Notes: generated from the sequence alone by a model not told the origin. Shown: positions 1 through 9,700, counted from the first letter of the stretch. The stretch: DNA of 64,000 bases from Streptomyces aurantiacus (GCF_027107535.1 NZ_CP114283.1:6572001-6636000); one strand, 5' to 3'. Made by a program: numbers and translations.

Positions 1-2
1 TC

Positions 3-1211
3 CGCGCGGGATTCCTGGAGCGCCAGCCGTCGTTCGGCTGGCACCGGGGCATGCTCATCGAAGACGCCACGATGCAGGTGTCCTTTCTCAAGGACCTGGT
101 CACCATGCGCAACCCGACCAGCGACTTCAGCTTCCTGTGCTTCCTGCGGGAGCGGGGCAGGATGGTGGACTTCCTCAACGCGAAGACGCTGTTCCCGCTG
201 CGCATCGAGTTCCACGAGTACTTCGAGTGGGCCGCCGCCCGGGTGGCCCACCTCGTCGACTACTCCGACGAGGTCGTGTCCGTCGACCCGGTGACGGGAC
301 CGGACGGCGAGGTCCGCTGGCTGGACGTCGTCAGCCGCGTACCCGGCGCTCCCGAGCGGACCGTGACCCGGCGGGCCCGGAACATCTCGGTGGCCGTCGG
401 CCTGGAGCCGCACCTGCCACCGGGCACGGACCTGTCGGACCACATCTGGCACAACAGCCAGCTCGTTCCGCGTGTCCGTGAGCTGAACGATTCCGGCAAG
501 CCGGTGGGCCGTGTCCTGGTGCTGGGCGCGGGACAGAGCGGCGCCGAAGCGCTCGACTACCTGCACCGGTCCTTCCCCGAGGCGGAGATCTGCGCGATCT
601 TCGCCAAGTACGGGTACACGCCCGCCGACGACAGCCCGTTCGCCAACCGGATCTTCGACCCGGAGGCCGTGGACGTCTACTTCCGGTCCACGCCGGAGGT
701 GAAACAGTCCCTGGTCGACTACCACCGCAGCACCAACTACTCGGTTGTCGACATGGATCTCATCGAGTCGCTGTACGCGACGATGTACCGCGAGAAGGTC
801 CAGGGGCGCGAGCGGCTGCTGCTGCGCAACGTGTCCCGCATCCGGGACGTGCGCAGCTTCGACGACCACCTGGAGGTCACCGTCGAGTACCTGCCCACCG
901 GGGAACGGGAGGTGCTCTCCGCGGACCTGCTCGTGCACGCGACCGGCTACCGCCCCAGAGACATCGACAGCCTCCTGGGGAGAACGGCGAAACTCTGCCT
1001 GCGGGACGACAAGGACGCCGTGCGCGTGGGGCGCGACCACCGTGTCGAACTCACTCCCGACGTCTCGGCGGGCATCTATCTGCAGGGCGCGACCGAGCAC
1101 ACGCACGGGCTCACCTCGACCCTGCTGTCCACCACAGCCGTCCGGTCCGGCGAGATCCTCGAGTCCCTGCTCACGCACCGCGCGAACGACCTCGCCGTGC
1201 GCACCGGCTGA
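3..1211 (+). CDS. Lysine N6-hydroxylase / L-ornithine N5-oxygenase family protein (5' end outside window)
   Basis: FAD- and NADPH-dependent N-hydroxylation of the side-chain amine of ornithine or lysine, the first committed step of hydroxamate siderophore synthesis. The frame is already open at base 3, so the FAD-binding N-terminus lies upstream. Visible family marks are the QVSFLKDLVTMRNPTS segment right at the window edge, the NADPH-binding glycine motif GAGQSGAEAL near 530-560, and the late ATGYRP motif near 940. It sits just upstream of an iron box and siderophore transport genes, which supports a siderophore role. Substrate (Orn or Lys) cannot be told from this fragment. A strong hairpin follows the stop, so it probably ends its own transcript. 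Confidence 0.88.
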   Translation, partial: RAGFLERQPSFGWHRGMLIEDATMQVSFLKDLVTMRNPTSDFSFLCFLRERGRMVDFLNAKTLFPLRIEFHEYFEWAAARVAHLVDYSDEVVSVDPVTGPDGEVRWLDVVSRVPGAPERTVTRRARNISVAVGLEPHLPPGTDLSDHIWHNSQLVPRVRELNDSGKPVGRVLVLGAGQSGAEALDYLHRSFPEAEICAIFAKYGYTPADDSPFANRIFDPEAVDVYFRSTPEVKQSLVDYHRSTNYSVVDMDLIESLYATMYREKVQGRERLLLRNVSRIRDVRSFDDHLEVTVEYLPTGEREVLSADLLVHATGYRPRDIDSLLGRTAKLCLRDDKDAVRVGRDHRVELTPDVSAGIYLQGATEHTHGLTSTLLSTTAVRSGEILESLLTHRANDLAVRTG

Positions 1212-1227
1212 GGAGGCCGTCCGGACC

Positions 1228-1263
1228 GGGTGTGACGTCACGGATCCCCGTGCCGTCACACCC
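1228..1263 (+). terminator. Hairpin after the N-hydroxylase gene
   Basis: GGGTGTGACG (1228-1237) pairs perfectly with CGTCACACCC (1254-1263), and the loop holds an inner CACGG/CCGTG pair. It starts 16 bases after the stop codon. No T-run follows, as is usual in Streptomyces terminators. Confidence 0.6.
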
Positions 1264-1313
1264 GCACGGGAGGCTCCGGCCCTATGCGCCCTCACTGGGC
1301 AATGACCAGCAAC

Positions 1314-1332
1314 TTAGAGTAGCCTCACCTAA
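1314..1332 (+). promoter_or_regulatory. Iron box (DmdR/IdeR-type operator)
   Basis: TTAGAGTAGCCTCACCTAA agrees at 16 of 19 positions with the actinobacterial iron-box consensus TTAGGTTAGGCTCACCTAA. It lies 32 bases before the GTG of the first ABC gene, so iron-bound DmdR1 (DtxR family) should repress the three-gene transport operon when iron is plentiful. Confidence 0.85.
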
Positions 1333-1364
1333 GTTTTCTTCGTCCGATCCCGGAGGGGTAGCGG

Positions 1365-3059
1365 GTGGGTCCTACATATCCGTCGGGGCGTGATGTCCTG
1401 CGGGAGTCGGTCAGAGAGCAACGCCGGGACGTCACCCTCGGCGCACTGCTCGCTTCCGGACACCAAGTCGGGGAAGCCCTGGTTCCGGTTCTGATCGGCG
1501 TGGTGATCGACCGGGCCGTCACCGGCTCCGACACCGGCGCCCTGTTCCTGTGGCTCGGCGTGCTCGCCTTGGTGTACGTCGCGCTGGCACTGTCCTTCCG
1601 CTTCGGCGCCTGGGCGGGCGACCGGTCGGCGGTCCGCTCCGAACACTCCCTGCGCATCGCCCTCGTACGCCGGGTGCTGCACCCCGGCGGCGGCGCCGAG
1701 GACGGCCGGCTGCCCGGCGCGCTCGCCAACACCGCGACCGAGGACGCCAAGCGGGTCGGCGGCGTCAACACCGCCGTGATGTACGGCATCGCATCCCTGG
1801 CCGGCATCCTCACCTGCGCCTTCGTCCTATTGCGCACCTCGGTCCTCCTCGGCCTGGTCGTCCTGCTGGGCACGCCCGTACTGCTGTGGCTCGGGCACCT
1901 GCTGAGCAAGCCCCTGGAGACCCGCAGCGAGGCCGAGCAGGAGCGCGCGGCACACGCCTCCGCCGTCGCCGCCGACCTGGTGGCCGGCCTGAGGATCCTC
2001 AAGGGCATCGGCGGCGAGTCGGCGGCCATCGCCCGCTACCGCACCACCAGCCGCGACTCCCTGCGGGCCACCTTGAAGGCCGCCCGCGCCCAGGCCTTCC
2101 AGAGCGGCATGGTGCTGTCCCTCACCGGCTGCCTGATCGCCGTCGTCGCCCTCGTCGGTGGACGGCTGGCCGCCGAAGGAAGCATCAGTCTGGGCCAGTT
2201 GGTGTCGGCGGTCGGCCTCGCGCTGTTCCTGGTAGGACCCCTCGAGGTGCTCGCCTGGGTCAACGCCGAGCTCGCCCAGGGCCGGGCCTCGGCCGGACGG
2301 GTCGCGGAGGTCCTGGCGACGCCGCACGGCGTCACGGCCGGCGACCGCGGCCTGCCCCAGCCGGTGCGCGGCGCACTGCGTCTGACGGGCGTCAGCCATG
2401 GCGGGCTGCGCGAGGTGGACCTGGACATCGCGCCCGGCGAACTGCTGGGCGTGGTCGCGACCGATCCCGCCCACGCCACCGACCTGCTGCGCTGCCTGGC
2501 ACGGCAGGCCGACCCCGACACCGGCACGGTGGAACTGGACGGCGTGTCCCTGCGGGACCTCGACCCGGCCGAGATGCGTACGGCGCTGCTGGTCGCCGAG
2601 CACGACGCGGACCTCTTCGAGGGCACCGTCCGGAACAACGTCACGGCCGCCGCCCCCGCTTCGGGCGACCCCGAACCCGCCATGACGGCGGCCGGGGTGG
2701 CCCAGGTCGTGCAGACCCTGCCCGAGGGCGAGGACACGGCGGTCAGTGAGCGCGGCCGCTCGCTCTCCGGCGGCCAGCGCCAACGGGTCGCCCTCGCCCG
2801 CGCGTTGGCGGCCGACCGGCCCGTCCTGGTGGTGCACGATCCGACCACGGCGGTCGACGCGGTGACCGAGGCCGGCATCGCTGCCGGTCTTCGCGAGGTC
2901 CGCAAGGGCCGCACCACGGTCCTCGTGACCACCAGCCCGGCACTGCTCTCCGTGACCGACCGGGTGGTGCTGCTCGACGACGGCCGGGTCACCGACACGG
3001 CCCCCCACGCCGACCTGATAGCCCGTCACGAGACCTACCGAGCAGCGGTGCTGGCATGA
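1365..3059 (+). CDS. ABC half-transporter, membrane domain fused to a degenerate ATP-binding domain
   Basis: 564 aa: exporter-type six-helix membrane domain (about 20-300) then a nucleotide-binding domain (about 330-560). The signature SLSGGQRQR (about 466) is intact, but the other catalytic motifs are not. The Walker A position reads GVVATDPAHAT with no GKS/T, Walker B reads VLVVHDP (HD in place of DE), the Q-loop glutamine is replaced, and the H-loop reads VTTSPA without histidine. It can therefore supply only the signature half of an ATP site, and should work as a heterodimer with the next gene, with which it overlaps by 4 bases (ATGA). GTG start has GGAGGGG 8 bases upstream. Iron-box controlled; likely moves a siderophore, direction unknown (see findings). 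Confidence 0.85.
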   Translation: MGPTYPSGRDVLRESVREQRRDVTLGALLASGHQVGEALVPVLIGVVIDRAVTGSDTGALFLWLGVLALVYVALALSFRFGAWAGDRSAVRSEHSLRIALVRRVLHPGGGAEDGRLPGALANTATEDAKRVGGVNTAVMYGIASLAGILTCAFVLLRTSVLLGLVVLLGTPVLLWLGHLLSKPLETRSEAEQERAAHASAVAADLVAGLRILKGIGGESAAIARYRTTSRDSLRATLKAARAQAFQSGMVLSLTGCLIAVVALVGGRLAAEGSISLGQLVSAVGLALFLVGPLEVLAWVNAELAQGRASAGRVAEVLATPHGVTAGDRGLPQPVRGALRLTGVSHGGLREVDLDIAPGELLGVVATDPAHATDLLRCLARQADPDTGTVELDGVSLRDLDPAEMRTALLVAEHDADLFEGTVRNNVTAAAPASGDPEPAMTAAGVAQVVQTLPEGEDTAVSERGRSLSGGQRQRVALARALAADRPVLVVHDPTTAVDAVTEAGIAAGLREVRKGRTTVLVTTSPALLSVTDRVVLLDDGRVTDTAPHADLIARHETYRAAVLA

Positions 3060-4927
3060 GCGACATCTCCCACGAGCGGACACCGGACACCCCGGCCGAG
3101 CGGCACGAGGCCCCCGGCCGTGAGCTGCTGCCCACCGCGACACAGGCCCGCACCCGGGCCGCCGTACGCGAACTGGTGCGCCCGCACCGCCGCCTGGCAC
3201 TCGGCGGCTTCGCCATGATGGTCGTGGCCACCGCCGTCGGCCTGCTGGTGCAGCCGCTGCTGGGCCGCATCGTGGACCTGGTCGCCGACCACCGCCCGCC
3301 GGGAAGCATCACCCTGCCGGTCGTCCTGCTGGTCCTGGTCGCCCTCGCACAGGGCGCGGCGACCGTGGCGGGCCTGTCACTGGTGTCCCGGCTCGGCGAG
3401 ACCGTACTGGCGCAGCTGCGCGAGCGGTTCGTGGAGAAGGCGCTGCGACTGCCCCTGGAACAGGTGGAGAAGGCCGGGGCCGGTGACCTCACCGCGCGGG
3501 TCACCCGGGACGTCTCGGTGGTGGGCGAGGCGGTGCGCGGCGCCCTGCCCGAACTGGCCCGGTCCCTGCTGGCCATCGCGCTGACGCTGGTCGCGATGGC
3601 CGCGCTGGACTGGCGGTTCTTCCTCGCGGCGCTCGTCGCGGTGCCCGTCCAGGCCTCCACCGCCCGCTGGTACGTACGCAACGCCGTGCCGCTCTACGCC
3701 GAGCAGCGCATCGCCACCGGGGCCCAGCAGCAGCAGCTGCTGGACACCATCGCGGGCGCCGGTACCGTACGGGCGTTCCGGCTGGAGGAGGAGCACACCG
3801 CGCGGGTGACCCGGCGTTCGTCGGCGGCGGTCGAGCTGACGCTGCGCGGCGTCCGGCTGGTGCTGAACTTCTACAACCGGCTGCACGTGGCCGAGTACGC
3901 GGGACTCGCGGCCGTTCTCGTCACCGGGTTCCTGCTGGTGCGGGGCGGGTCCGTGTCCATCGGCACCGCGACCGCGGCCGCCCTCTACTTCCACAGCCTG
4001 TTCACGCCGGTGAACTCGGCCCTCGTACTCCTCGACGACGCGCAGTCCGCGACCGCCGCGCTCGCCCGGCTGGTCGGGGTCGCCGACCAGCCGGTGCCCG
4101 AGCCGGCGCGGCCGGCCCCGGAGTCCGGTGCGCGGACGGCGTCGGGCGGCAGCGTCACCGTGACCGGCGTCCACCACGCGTACGAAACGGGCCGCCCCGT
4201 CCTGAACGACGTGGACCTCACGCTCCGGGCGGGTGAGCGGGTGGCCCTGGTCGGTGTGAGCGGAGCGGGCAAGACCACGCTGGCCAAGCTCATCGCGGGG
4301 GTGCACCGGCCGACGTCCGGCTCGATACGGGTGACGGGCGGCGCCGGGACGCCCGGGGACCGCCTGCCGGTCGCGCTGGTCACCCAGGAGACGCATGTGT
4401 TCGCCGGACCTCTGGCGGACGATCTGCGGCTCGCGCGGGCCGACGCCACGGACGACGAACTGCGCACCGCGCTGGCCGCGGTGGACGCCCTCGACTGGGC
4501 CGTTGCCCTGCCGGACGGCCTGGACACGGTCGTCGGCGACGGCGGACACCGCCTCACCTCGGCACAGGTCCAGCAACTCGCCCTGGCACGCCTGGTGCTG
4601 GCGGATCCGCCGGTGGCCGTGCTGGACGAGGCGACGGCCGAGGCCGGCAGCACGGGAGCCCGCCTCCTGGAGCAGGCGGCGGACCGGGCGGTCGAGGGCC
4701 GCACCGCGCTGGTCGTCGCGCACCGCCTCACGCAGGCCGCCACCGCGGACCGGATCGTCGTCATGGACGCCGGCCGGATCGTGGAGAGCGGCACCCACGA
4801 CGAACTGTGCGCGGCGGCCGGCCCCTACGCCTCCCTGTGGGAGGCGTGGTCCGGCACCCGCACCACGGCCGACCAGACCCCCACGCACGATCACAGCCCT
4901 GACACCACCACCGTGAAGGACCACTGA
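3056..4927 (+). CDS. ABC half-transporter, membrane domain fused to an active ATP-binding domain
   Basis: 623 aa, partner of the preceding half-transporter. Hydrophilic N-terminus (about 45 aa), six-helix membrane domain (about 55-330), nucleotide-binding domain (about 360-590). Walker A GVSGAGKTT (400-408), Q-loop VTQETH, Walker B VAVLDEAT (about 520) and H-loop VVAHRL (about 553) are all intact, but the signature is LTSAQVQQ instead of LSGGQ. Its defects thus mirror those of its partner, giving one complete composite ATP site per dimer. Its stop shares one base with the ATG of the binding-protein gene (TGATG), so the three are translationally coupled. Confidence 0.87.
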   Translation: MSDISHERTPDTPAERHEAPGRELLPTATQARTRAAVRELVRPHRRLALGGFAMMVVATAVGLLVQPLLGRIVDLVADHRPPGSITLPVVLLVLVALAQGAATVAGLSLVSRLGETVLAQLRERFVEKALRLPLEQVEKAGAGDLTARVTRDVSVVGEAVRGALPELARSLLAIALTLVAMAALDWRFFLAALVAVPVQASTARWYVRNAVPLYAEQRIATGAQQQQLLDTIAGAGTVRAFRLEEEHTARVTRRSSAAVELTLRGVRLVLNFYNRLHVAEYAGLAAVLVTGFLLVRGGSVSIGTATAAALYFHSLFTPVNSALVLLDDAQSATAALARLVGVADQPVPEPARPAPESGARTASGGSVTVTGVHHAYETGRPVLNDVDLTLRAGERVALVGVSGAGKTTLAKLIAGVHRPTSGSIRVTGGAGTPGDRLPVALVTQETHVFAGPLADDLRLARADATDDELRTALAAVDALDWAVALPDGLDTVVGDGGHRLTSAQVQQLALARLVLADPPVAVLDEATAEAGSTGARLLEQAADRAVEGRTALVVAHRLTQAATADRIVVMDAGRIVESGTHDELCAAAGPYASLWEAWSGTRTTADQTPTHDHSPDTTTVKDH

Positions 4928-5988
4928 TGCCCGGCTCCTCCAGAGGCGCACGCCTCGTCGCGGCGCTCGCCTCCGCGCTCCTCCTGTTCACCACCGCAGC
5001 GGCCTGCGGCTCCGAGGACGACTCCGACGCCGCGACGCCGGACAAGCCCGCGGCCACCGGCAGCGCCTTCCCGGTGACCCTCGCCCACAAGTACGGCAGC
5101 ACCACCGTCAAGTCCGAGCCGAAGCGGATCGTCACGGTCGGACTGACCGACCAGGACGCCGTCCTCGCCCTCGGCAAGGTGCCCGTCGGGACCACCGAGT
5201 GGCTCGGCGGCTACAAGGGCGCCATCGGCCCCTGGGCCGCCGACAAGCTGGGCAGCGCGAAGGCCCCGACCGTACTCAAGGACACCGGCACGGGTCCGCA
5301 GACGGAGAAGATCGCAGCGCTCCGGCCGGACCTGATCCTCGCGGTCTACGGCGGCCTGACCAAGGACCAGTACACGACCCTGTCGAAGTTCGCCCCGGTG
5401 GTGGCCCAGCCGAAGGAGTTCAACGACTTCGGTGTCCCGTGGCAGCAGCAGACCGAGATCATCGGCAAGGCGCTCGGCCAGGAGTCCAAGGCGAAGAGCC
5501 TGGTGAAGGGCGTCGAAACCGACTTCGCGACGGCGGCCAAGGCCAATCCGAAGTTCGCCGGGTCGACGGGCGTGATGGCCACTCCGTACGAGGGGACCTT
5601 CGTCTTCGGCAGCCAGGACTCGCGCTCGCGCGTGCTCACGGACCTCGGTTTCAAGCTGCCGAAGGACCTGGACAAGGTCATCGGTGACGAGTTCGGTGCC
5701 AACATCAGCAAGGAGCGCACCGACCTGCTGGACACCGATGCCATCGTGTGGATCGTCACCGATACGGCGAAGGACGAGGCCAAGCTCCACAAGAACGCGC
5801 TCTACGCGGACCTGGACGTGGCGAAGCAGGGGCGTGAGGTCTTCGTCAAGGAGTCCAGCGACTACGGCAACTCCGTCTCGTTCGTCTCTGTCCTGAGCCT
5901 GCCGTACATGCTGGAGCGTCTGGTTCCCCAGCTGGCCGCGGCCGTCGACGGCGACACCGCCACGAAGGTGACCGAGCCGACCTCCTGA
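4927..5988 (+). CDS. Iron-siderophore ABC transporter substrate-binding lipoprotein
   Basis: 353 aa. Type II lipoprotein signal: basic start, hydrophobic stretch LVAALASALLLF, lipobox TAAAC with the acylated Cys near residue 27. The mature part is a FecB/FhuD-type class III binding protein (PF01497), with the PKRIVTVGLTDQDAVLALG opening and LRPDLILAVYGG in the first lobe. It should capture ferric siderophore outside the membrane. Normally such proteins partner FecCD-type permeases; here the only transporter encoded next to it is the exporter-fold pair upstream, to which it is coupled by a one-base overlap. Confidence 0.9.
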   Translation: MPGSSRGARLVAALASALLLFTTAAACGSEDDSDAATPDKPAATGSAFPVTLAHKYGSTTVKSEPKRIVTVGLTDQDAVLALGKVPVGTTEWLGGYKGAIGPWAADKLGSAKAPTVLKDTGTGPQTEKIAALRPDLILAVYGGLTKDQYTTLSKFAPVVAQPKEFNDFGVPWQQQTEIIGKALGQESKAKSLVKGVETDFATAAKANPKFAGSTGVMATPYEGTFVFGSQDSRSRVLTDLGFKLPKDLDKVIGDEFGANISKERTDLLDTDAIVWIVTDTAKDEAKLHKNALYADLDVAKQGREVFVKESSDYGNSVSFVSVLSLPYMLERLVPQLAAAVDGDTATKVTEPTS

Positions 5989-5993
5989 GGCGC

Positions 5994-6016
5994 GTCCCCG
6001 CGGTTGCGGCGGGGAC
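5994..6016 (+). terminator. Hairpin after the siderophore-binding protein gene
   Basis: GTCCCCGC (5994-6001) and GCGGGGAC (6009-6016) form an 8-bp perfect GC-rich stem with a 7-base loop, five bases after the stop codon. Confidence 0.6.
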
Positions 6017-6106
6017 CAGCGGATACAAGGGCCGGGGTCACGGAGGAACCGTGACCCCGTACTCCGTTGTGTCGGGCGACACGCTCGCGACACCAGACGC
6101 TGAAAG

Positions 6107-6112
6107 TATGAT
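6107..6112 (+). promoter_or_regulatory. -10 element, probably giving a leaderless transcript
   Basis: TATGAT lies 6 bases before the ATG at 6119 and no Shine-Dalgarno sequence is present, so transcription may begin at or next to the start codon. No convincing -35 was found. Confidence 0.45.
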
Positions 6113-6118
6113 CAACCA

Positions 6119-6655
6119 ATGTCTGACATGACCGAAACCACGCCCGGCTGGCTGACTCACGACGAACTGGAGCAGGCGCGCGCCCGCATGCCGATCCTGT
6201 ACGTCGAGGCCGTGCCCGTGCGCGTCGACGACAACGGCGAAGTCACCCGCATCGGACTGCTGCTCCGCATGGGGTCGGGCGGGGCGGTCAGCCGTGCGCT
6301 CGTCTCCGGCCGGGTGCTCCATCACGAGCGGGTGCGGGACGCCCTGCTGCGTCACCTGGAGAAGGACCTCGGGCCGGTGGCGCTGCCCCGGGTCCCGACC
6401 TCGCTGCAGCCCTTCACCGTCGCCGAGTACTTCCCGACCCTCGGGGCCACGCCGTTCCACGACCCGCGCCAGCACGCGGTGTCCCTCGCCTACATCGTCC
6501 CGGTGACCGGCGACTGCCGCCCCCGCCAGGACGCCCTGGACCTGGTCTGGTTCAGTCCCGAGGAGGCATCGTCGCCCATGGTCCTGAACGAGATGCCGGG
6601 CGGCCACGGCGCACTGCTCAAGCAGGCACTCGCGCATGTGGGCTGCCTGTCCTGA
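6119..6655 (+). CDS. Nudix-like protein (DUF4916 type) with degenerate nudix box
   Basis: 178 aa. The overall pattern resembles the DUF4916 nudix relatives of actinobacteria: YVEAVPVRVDDNGEV, then a helix at residues 61-82 where the nudix box should be. That segment keeps the first Gly, the Glu after five residues and the Arg, but the REUXEE core reads RHLEKD, so two metal-binding glutamates are missing or replaced. It may bind rather than hydrolyse a nucleotide. It is separated from the siderophore operon by a terminator and has its own putative promoter. Function unknown. Confidence 0.75.
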   Translation: MSDMTETTPGWLTHDELEQARARMPILYVEAVPVRVDDNGEVTRIGLLLRMGSGGAVSRALVSGRVLHHERVRDALLRHLEKDLGPVALPRVPTSLQPFTVAEYFPTLGATPFHDPRQHAVSLAYIVPVTGDCRPRQDALDLVWFSPEEASSPMVLNEMPGGHGALLKQALAHVGCLS

Positions 6656-6672
6656 GCCTGGCACGGACCGCG

Positions 6673-6711
6673 GCCGGGCGGGCCACAGCCGCGGACGGCC
6701 GTCGGCCCGGC
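6673..6711. terminator. Possible bidirectional terminator between convergent genes
   Basis: GCCGGGC (6673-6679) can pair with GCCCGGC (6705-6711) between the nudix-like gene and the end of the GH95-like gene on the other strand. The loop is long (25 bases), so this is weak. Confidence 0.35.
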
Positions 6712-6735
6712 TGCCGCGGACGCGATCCCGTGGCG

Positions 6736-9700
6736 TCAGGGCCTGACCGGTTTCACCTTCCGGTCGGCGCCGTTCACCCGCACGGTGACGCTTCCCCGGT
6801 TCCGCGCCCGGTCGGCGACGATCCTGTAGGACGTGACCTTCCCGTCCCGCCACGCGCAGTCGACCTCGTAGCCGCCACGGGCCCGGAGCCCCGTGAAGGA
6901 TCCCCTGGCCTTCCAGCCGTCCGGCAGGGCGGGGAGCAGGTGGACGACGCCGTCGTGGCTCTGCAGCAACATCTCCGCGACGGCACCCGTGATGCCGAAG
7001 TTGCCGTCCATCTGGAAGGGCGGGTGGTTGCCGAACATGTTGGGCAGCGTGTTGTAGGTCAGCAGCCCGCGCAGCATGATCTGGGCCCGCTGCCCGTCGC
7101 CGAGGCGGGCGAAGAGGGCGGCCCGCCAGGGCCAGGTCCATGAGCGGCGGCTGTCGCCGGACACCGTCGCGGCCGTGAACGGAACGCCTTCCTTCTCACC
7201 GCACCGTGCCTTCAGCGAGACGAGGGCGGCGGCCGCGAAATCGGGCGTGTCCGGGGTGATCTGGCGGCCCGGGTAGACCGCGAAGAGGTGCGAGGTGTGG
7301 CGGTGGATGTCGGTGGGGCTGTCCAGGTCCTCCTGCCACTCCTGCAGCTGACCCCACTTGCCGATCCTGTTCGGTGCGAGGCGCGCCTGCATGTCCGCGA
7401 TCTTTTTCCGGTAGGCGGGATCCGCCTTGAGCACCGCCTCGCAGTCGAGGTAGTTCTGGAACAGGTCCCAGATGATCTGCTGGTCGTACATGACGCCGTC
7501 CTCGCGCGGCCCGTGCTCGGGGGACCAGCCGTTCGGCGCGACGAGGAGCCCGTCCTCGCGCTCCTTGAGGTGGTCCTCCCAGAACTCGCAGATCTCCTTG
7601 ATCATCGGGTGGGCGACGGTGCGGAGGTAGTCCAGGTCCTGGGTGAACGCCCAGTGTTCGTACAGGTGTTGCGCGTACCAGGCACTGGCGACGGTGTTCC
7701 ACTCCCACGAGTTGCCGCCGAAGATGCTCTGGCTGGTGCGAGCGGTCCAGCCGCGGGTGTCCTTGCCGAAGGCGTTGCGGGTCGCCACGCGGCTGGGCAC
7801 CGCCACCTGCTCGACGAACCGGACGAGAGCCTCGTGGCACTCCGACAGGTTCGTCGTCTCGGCTCCCCAGTAGTTCATCTGGACGTTGATGTTGGTGTGG
7901 TAGTCGGAGGCCCACGCCGGCTGGTTGCTGTCGTTCCACAGGCCCTGGAGGTTGGCGGGCAGGCCGCTGGGGCGGGAGGAACTGATCAGCAGGTACCGGC
8001 CGTAGTCGAACATCGTCTGCTCGAGTGCCGGGTCCTGTCCGCCCGCCGCGTAGCGCTCCAGCCGGGCGCTGGTCGGCAGAGCGACGACGGCGGCGTCGGA
8101 GGTGCCCCAGGTGACCGAGACACGGTTCATGAGGGCGCGTGTCTCGGCGGTGTGCTCGTCGCGCAGTCTGCCGTAGGGCCGGGCGGCCGCCTTGCGGAGC
8201 GTCCTGGCGACGACCGGTTCCGGATCGGCTCCGCGCCACCCGGCGGCGGCGTCGAGCTTGTAGTCGGTGCGGGCGTCCAGGAACAGGGTCAGGGTCGTAC
8301 AGCCGCTGAACCGGAGTGCCGTCCCGTCGGCGCGGAGGTCGCCGTCGGTGTGTACGGCCCGGACGGTGCACGCGTGCTTGAGCCCGTTGCCCATCACACC
8401 GCTGAAGGCGATCCGCCCGGCGTCGGCGTCGACGGTCGTCGGGGCCTTCTCCTGCGCCGACGTCAGCGAGATCGCTCCGGAGAGTCCCCGCGCGTCTTCC
8501 GACGTGTACCGGAAGACCATGACGTCCGCGGACCGGCCGGCGAAGGCCTCGCGCAGGACGCGCCGTCCCGGTGCGCCGAAGCGGGTGACGTGGACGCCGT
8601 TCACGAAGTCGAGGCTGCGCTGGTAGTCGACGACCGTCCGCTGCGTGCGCGTGTCGAAACCCGTGCCTGCCAGCGCGATCTCCGCGATCTGGAATCCGGC
8701 CGGGGAGGCGCCCGGGGTCAGGGTGAGCCGGTAGGCGCGGTAGGCCGTCGTGTTGGTGATCCGGAAGGTCCGGGTGCTGCCGCGGTCGGCGAAGGGCGCG
8801 CCGGGGTCCTGCGTGTCGAGGGTCGTCCAGGCGCGCCCGTCCTGCGAGGCTTCCAGCACCCATCGGCGGGGGTCGTCCCGGGGGCGGTCCGGGGCCGCTG
8901 TCAGCGCGTACGAGGTGACGACGGCCGCGCGGGGCAGGTCGGCCTGCCAGACGACCTCCGGTGCGGGGGTGTCGACCCGCCAGACCGTGGCCGGATCACG
9001 GTCCACCGAACTGGAGATGCCTTGGGTGCGGGATCCCCCGGAGTGCCCGCTCGGCGACGACAGGTACGTCGAGCCGCCCCCGCCGAGGTCGAGGCCGGAC
9101 AGCCCGACCTCGCTCAACTGGAAATGACTGACGCCTGCCTCGGGGACGAAGTCGAACCGGTAGAAGCGGTAGGCGCCGGTCTCGGCGGAGGTGAACTCCT
9201 TGGTCTGGAAACGGTTCTCGAAGGGCGCTTCCAGGGTGCGTCTGTCCAGCGTGGTCCAGGTGGCTCCGTCGGCGGAACCGAGGAATGTCCACTCCTGCGG
9301 GTCGCGCTGCGGCACGTCGTTGGCACTCGTCAGACGGTACGAGGCGACGGACACCGGTTCGGGGAGTTCGACCTGCCACTGCACCTTCGAACCGGGCCCC
9401 TCGATGCACCACTTGGTGCTCGGTGCTCCGTCGTACGTCTTGTCGACGCCCTCCGACGAGGAGCTGCTGTACGGGCCTCCCGGGGCCGTCACCTCGGGGC
9501 TCGCGCGGGGAGCGAAGGTGACGACGAGGTCACCGAAGTTCCGGTACGAGCCGAAGCCGGTCATGCCGGTGTCGAAGTCGCTGTCCGGCTTGCCCGCGAG
9601 GGCGTTGTCGTAGTTGTTGACCCCGCCCCACAGGCTCTGTTCGTTGAACTGGACGCGCTCCTCGTAGGGGTCGGCGAAGAGCATGGCGCCGAGACGGCCG

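Noticed and set aside
1827..3200. Long antisense frames opposite the ABC transporter genes
   Set aside because: They mirror the codon bias of the transporters and have no recognisable product.
1..6655. A complete siderophore biosynthetic cluster
   Set aside because: Only one biosynthetic enzyme fragment is visible; no NRPS or NIS synthetase lies in the window, so the product cannot be named.
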